Source: Candidatus Gastranaerophilales bacterium (GTDB lineage: Bacteria; Cyanobacteriota; Vampirovibrionia; Gastranaerophilales; Gastranaerophilaceae). Taken from it: DNA of 64,000 nt. The notes under the pieces are model-generated. The model was not told the DNA's origin and searched no databases. It worked only from the letters and a program-made list of their open reading frames with translations. The stretch is from positions 124,001 through 188,000 of the forward strand of contig CALVEM010000001.1 of NCBI GenBank assembly GCA_944326605.1, written 5' to 3'. Position numbers and translations under genes: made by a program. Below are positions 60,804 to 64,000 of the stretch, in pieces; within the stretch, counting starts at the first letter, position 1, and the number at the start of each line of letters is the position of its first letter.

Positions 60804-62144
60804 TTACTTTACCTTAAAAAATTCTTTAATAATTGCAGCATTTTCAGCTTTTGTGAATATTATCAAAACGTCATTCGTTTTAATTTCTGTTTCGCCGTAA
60901 GGAATAATTATATTGTTTTTTCTCTGCACTACCCCGATAACGGCACGTTCGGGGAATTTTAACTCCATGATTTTTTTATTATTAAACTCCGGCAGTACGT
61001 TAATTTCCAGAACTTCTCCCTGCCCCTGTTCAACTGTCGCAAGAATGTCAACGTCATTTTCAAGCAGGTCGTTTCTTACTTCGTTTATAGCTGAATTTTT
61101 TGGAGAAATTGCTATGTCAATTCCCACTTTTTCAAAAAGAGGAATATTCAATACTTTGGAAACTCTTGCAATAACTCTTTTTATGCCTAGTTGTTTTACA
61201 AGAAGAGAACAAAGAAGATTTCTTTCATCATTGTTTGTAACGCTTATTGCAACATCGGCAGCTCCTATTTCTTCTTCATCAAGAAGTTTTAAATCCGTTC
61301 CGTCACCGTTTATAACAAGAGTTGTAGAAAGCTCTTCAGCAAGCAGCTGGCAGCGCTCGTAATCTTTTTCAATAATTTTAGTTTTAATTTTCAATTTTTC
61401 AAGAGTTTTTGCAAGCATCAAACCTACATTGCCGCCGCCGATTATTGCAACGGATTTTACAATTTCTTTTTTATGGAAGAAAGTTCCAGCCAGAATGTCC
61501 AGAGAATGGGATGTTCCCATAAATATAAGTTTATCGCCTTCCAGAATTTCCGTATCACCGTTTGGAATAAAAAGCTGTGAATCTCGTGTTAAACCTACCA
61601 TTAAAGTATTTTTTGTAAATCCGCAGTCTTTTACTTTTTTACCTATAATATCAAGGTAGGGCTGAACTTTGTACTCAAGAAGTCTTGCTCTGCCGTCTGC
61701 AAAATTTTCAACATCAAGCGCATGGGCAACTGTTACTATCCTGAAAATTTCTTGAGTTAAAAGTTCTTCCGGCCAGATAATATAATCGATAAAGAAATCG
61801 CAGAAGTTTTCACTGTTTTTTTCAAAGTTCAGAGTTTTTTTGTATTCCGCCCTGCTGACAAAACAGATAGTTCGCACTCCGCCATATCTTTTTGCGGCAA
61901 GACATGCAACGATATTAGCTTCATCAATAGCTGTACAGGCTATAAATATGTCAGTGTTCTTTATATCTGCACTTTTTAAAACGTCAATATTTGAAGCATT
62001 CCCTTGAACAAAACTTATATCAAGTTTGTCAAATTCGTCTGTTCTGTTTTCTTCCTTATCAATTATAGTTATGTCATGGTCTTCAAAGAATTCGGTTGCC
62101 AGTAGACAGCCGATTTCTGTTGCACCGTATATTACGATTTTCAT
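60804..62144 (-). CDS. trkA: Trk potassium uptake regulatory subunit TrkA
   Basis: The 446 residues hold two RCK modules. The first starts MKIVIYGATEIGCLLATEFF with IIDKEENR; the second starts VKSVAIIGGGNVGLMLAKTLEKL with IIEKDYERC. Each Rossmann half is followed by a TrkA-C domain (LEGDKLIFMGTS; KTNDVLIIF). The first loop GATEIG departs from a classical GxGxxG, while the second is GGGNVG. It gates TrkH in response to nucleotide. It is the first gene of the trkA-trkH pair. Confidence 0.94.
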   Translation of the reverse strand: MKIVIYGATEIGCLLATEFFEDHDITIIDKEENRTDEFDKLDISFVQGNASNIDVLKSADIKNTDIFIACTAIDEANIVACLAAKRYGGVRTICFVSRAEYKKTLNFEKNSENFCDFFIDYIIWPEELLTQEIFRIVTVAHALDVENFADGRARLLEYKVQPYLDIIGKKVKDCGFTKNTLMVGLTRDSQLFIPNGDTEILEGDKLIFMGTSHSLDILAGTFFHKKEIVKSVAIIGGGNVGLMLAKTLEKLKIKTKIIEKDYERCQLLAEELSTTLVINGDGTDLKLLDEEEIGAADVAISVTNNDERNLLCSLLVKQLGIKRVIARVSKVLNIPLFEKVGIDIAISPKNSAINEVRNDLLENDVDILATVEQGQGEVLEINVLPEFNNKKIMELKFPERAVIGVVQRKNNIIIPYGETEIKTNDVLIIFTKAENAAIIKEFFKVK

Positions 62145-62223
62145 AATACGTGAATTATATATTAAGTTAACTTTTTTTACAAGCTTTTTGATATTTTGTC
62201 AATTTTGGATATTCATATACTTT

Positions 62224-63225
62224 ATGAAAATTATGTTGAACAAAGTTTCAAAGATTAATTATGAAAAATGTTATCCGTCAAGGCTAAAAAATATTTTTAA
62301 GGCTAATTTTGGCTACAAAACTTATGATTCGTTTGTTCCGCAAACAAAATGGAAAATCGTCGGAAATCTCCCGCATGAAATAATCGAACTCTGGGATCGC
62401 AAAGACAGAAAAAAATCTATAAAACTTTTTTACAGAGCAATGTCTAATATGGCAAAATATCTGCGAGCCTGTTACAAAGAGTGTAAAAAAAGTAATATTA
62501 TTTCTTATGATTTCAATGATCTTGAACCGGAGGATTTAAAACTGCTGGAAAAGGATTTTTCGCAATTTTTTAATAAACTATTAAAAGGCATTCTTCCCGA
62601 AAATATTAAAGCCTCAATTTTTTATATTGACAGAGGCTGCTGGGGAAATGTATTTAAACTTGTAATGTATGATAAAAATACAAGAACAAGAATTATGCAT
62701 GATAAAGCTTTAAAAGTTTTTCATAATGTTAAATGTAATATAAAAGACCTTTCAAATTCTCAAGGTGTTTATGCTGAAGCAAACTTCTGGACTTATCTTA
62801 AAAATATTGTAGGACACAAACTTGATAAAACACAGTTCACAAGGCATTATATATCAGATCTCGAACACGGATATTCTCTGACTGAATTAGCTGATAAAAA
62901 GGCGCCTAAAACTACAAGTCCGCTGGATCTGGATAATCTGTTTAAAATATTTTATACTGATACAACAAATGAAGCAATCAATACAAAAATTTATGATGTC
63001 GGCGGCTGTTTAAAATATCCGAATTTTATTAAAGACAAAGTTGTTATGAAATATTTTAAAAAACTTATGCACAGAAATCCCGGAAAAGATTTGAATGAAT
63101 TTCTGGAAGCGCTTAATAATAAACTAAAAAATCCGAAAACTCCGCACCGTTCAAAAATTCAAGAAGCTATAAGATTATTTGAACTGGAAAAGAACAAAGA
63201 TAATCAGATAATTCAAAATCTGTAA
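62224..63225 (+). CDS. Protein-kinase-like protein of unknown role (possible effector)
   Basis: The 333 residues contain an apparent kinase N-lobe: a glycine loop at 138-145 (GCWGNVFK), a VAIK-like Lys164 in KALKVFH, and a helix-C candidate Glu185 in YAEANFW. A DVGG at 258-261 may correspond to DFG, but no HRD motif is clear. The first 120 residues and the helical C-terminus are unlike known domains. ATG 62224 or 62233 is the likely start; the longer frame from 62026 overlaps trkA antisense and lacks an SD. No signal peptide is visible. Confidence 0.5.
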   Translation: MKIMLNKVSKINYEKCYPSRLKNIFKANFGYKTYDSFVPQTKWKIVGNLPHEIIELWDRKDRKKSIKLFYRAMSNMAKYLRACYKECKKSNIISYDFNDLEPEDLKLLEKDFSQFFNKLLKGILPENIKASIFYIDRGCWGNVFKLVMYDKNTRTRIMHDKALKVFHNVKCNIKDLSNSQGVYAEANFWTYLKNIVGHKLDKTQFTRHYISDLEHGYSLTELADKKAPKTTSPLDLDNLFKIFYTDTTNEAINTKIYDVGGCLKYPNFIKDKVVMKYFKKLMHRNPGKDLNEFLEALNNKLKNPKTPHRSKIQEAIRLFELEKNKDNQIIQNL

Positions 63226-63444
63226 AGCCAAAACTGCAATAATCGGCGAAAAATCCAGACCGTTAAAAGGAGGAATTATTCTTCTGAACAGGTCAAGATA
63301 TAAGTCCGTAGCATCTTTTAAACCTGTAAACGGCTGCTTATACCAGTCAATACTCGGAATAAAGCTTAACAAACATCTTACGAGTATTAACCAGAAATAT
63401 ATCTGAAAAAAGCTGTTAACTACAAAAATTAAATTATCTGTCAT
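63175..63444 (-). CDS. YggT family membrane protein
   Basis: The 89-residue protein has two hydrophobic segments (NSFFQIYFWLILVRCLLSFIP and FSPIIAVLALQILNYLIIFVLF). Between them is the family motif DLYLDLFRRIIPPFNGLDFSPI. YggT proteins (cyanobacterial/chloroplast CCB3 relatives) are linked to membrane organisation or osmotic tolerance, without a settled biochemical role. Its 3' end overlaps the convergent kinase-like gene by 51 bases. The mtnP gene lies eight bases upstream on the same strand. Confidence 0.88.
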   Translation of the reverse strand: MTDNLIFVVNSFFQIYFWLILVRCLLSFIPSIDWYKQPFTGLKDATDLYLDLFRRIIPPFNGLDFSPIIAVLALQILNYLIIFVLFQFK

Positions 63445-63452
63445 ATTTTACC

Positions 63453-64000
63453 TTATAGTTGTGAATTTTTCTTTGTATTTGCACACTCACAATTTTTTCT
63501 TTCAGCAGGAATATTTTCAATCATTTTGAACAGTAAGTTTTTAAGGTTTGCAACATTTGAATTGAAAACTTCAATTACTTCATGGTGAGATACCGGAGGA
63601 ACATCTCCAACCAATCCTGCATCATAATCGGTTATTAAAGAAATATTCAACGGACACATGTCCATTTCTTTTACCAGATAAGCTTCAGGGAATGCTGTCA
63701 TATTTATAACTTCCCATCCCTGATTTGTAAAGAATTTTGATTCTGCTTTAGTAGAAAATCTTGGTCCGTTTATAACAACAACTGTTCCCTGCTCATGAAT
63801 TGTAATGCCTAATTCTTTACCTGTTTTAATCGCGAGCTGCCGCAGTTCCGGACAATAAGTTTCTGCAGCGGAAGGATGAGTAACAACAGGTCCTTCAAAG
63901 AAAGTTGTTTTTCTTCCGTCAGTCCAGTCAACAAACTGATCACAAATTACAAAATCGCCCGGTTTAACGTGTTTTTGCAAACTGCCTGCTGCACAGGGAG
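63453..64000 (-). CDS. mtnP: S-methyl-5'-thioadenosine phosphorylase, C-terminal part (5' end outside window)
   Basis: The frame runs off the window; 182 C-terminal residues are visible. CAAGSLQKHVKPGDFVICDQFVDWTDGR, FFEGPVVTHPSAAETYCPEL, NGPRFSTKAESKFF and the substrate-binding NMTAFPEAYLVKEMDMCPLNISLITDYDAG are typical of MtnP. The enzyme cleaves methylthioadenosine to adenine and methylthioribose-1-phosphate for methionine salvage. The Cys-rich tail (KNCECANTKK) is unusual. Confidence 0.93.
   Translation of the reverse strand, partial: PCAAGSLQKHVKPGDFVICDQFVDWTDGRKTTFFEGPVVTHPSAAETYCPELRQLAIKTGKELGITIHEQGTVVVINGPRFSTKAESKFFTNQGWEVINMTAFPEAYLVKEMDMCPLNISLITDYDAGLVGDVPPVSHHEVIEVFNSNVANLKNLLFKMIENIPAERKNCECANTKKNSQL

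Noticed and set aside
62026-62223. 66-residue N-terminal extension of the kinase-like protein
   Set aside because: It lies antisense in trkA, lacks an SD, and the composition (Ser/Ile/Phe-rich) is that of a shadow frame.

Overview
The window is AT-rich, gene-dense chromosomal DNA from a diderm, probably anaerobic bacterium. The strongest lineage clue is the RNA polymerase: beta' is split into rpoC1 (19856-21565) and rpoC2 (15866-19726), an arrangement typical of Cyanobacteria and their non-photosynthetic relatives. A threonyl-tRNA synthetase without the TGS domain fits the same group. No photosynthesis gene is present. Rubredoxin, two rubrerythrin-family proteins and a flavodiiron protein form an oxygen-defence cluster. 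LptC/LptA-like and TolC-like proteins imply an outer membrane. I infer a gut-type Melainabacterium/Vampirovibrionia (Gastranaerophilales-like); this is inference, not a database result.

Layout: 1-4.4 kb holds the end of a SprA-related protein, a prepilin-like gene behind a G10 tract, a MATE transporter, ndk and tgt. 4.5-8.9 kb holds a small protein, a second prepilin divergent from an XRE regulator, mutS and a membrane-anchored unknown. 9.1-9.6 kb holds tRNA-Leu(CAG) with a duplicated 3' end. 9.85-15 kb holds a LuxR-type regulator, a PSP1/RicT protein, gpsA, murQ, ribH and a CcdA/thioredoxin pair. 15.8-25 kb is rpoB-rpoC1-rpoC2. 25.4-29.9 kb holds secreted and hypothetical proteins and an M16 peptidase. 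30-33 kb is the PerR/rubredoxin/rubrerythrin/flavodiiron cluster. 33.4-40.6 kb holds prepilins, thrS, ssb, a four-carbon acid sugar kinase with a PdxA-family dehydrogenase, and another prepilin/XRE pair. 40.56-41.03 kb is a DUF559 gene between perfect 40-bp inverted repeats. 41.1-44.5 kb is secF, secD and dapA. 44.7-53.8 kb holds two more prepilins around lptC-lptA-TPR-dprA-topA-aroE. 53.8-58.5 kb is a MacAB/TolC-type exporter. 58.7-64 kb holds an ADP-ribosyltransferase-like protein, trkH-trkA, a kinase-like protein, a YggT protein and a partial methylthioadenosine phosphorylase.

Three signals stand out. First, four of the six prepilin-like genes have a promoter, Shine-Dalgarno (SD) and ATG followed by a run of exactly ten G (or C). 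In each, the ATG frame stops just after the run, while a frame one base away stays open for 200-390 bases into the prepilin domain. Adding one base (or removing two) would join them, which is the architecture of slipped-strand phase variation. The joined leader peptides are built from dispersed palindromic repeats. Second, the DUF559 nuclease-like gene has the structure of a minimal mobile cassette, with a solo end copy at 15.3 kb. Third, palindromic repeats have entered operon junctions and even a coding sequence, adding about 27 residues in frame to the PdxA-family enzyme.
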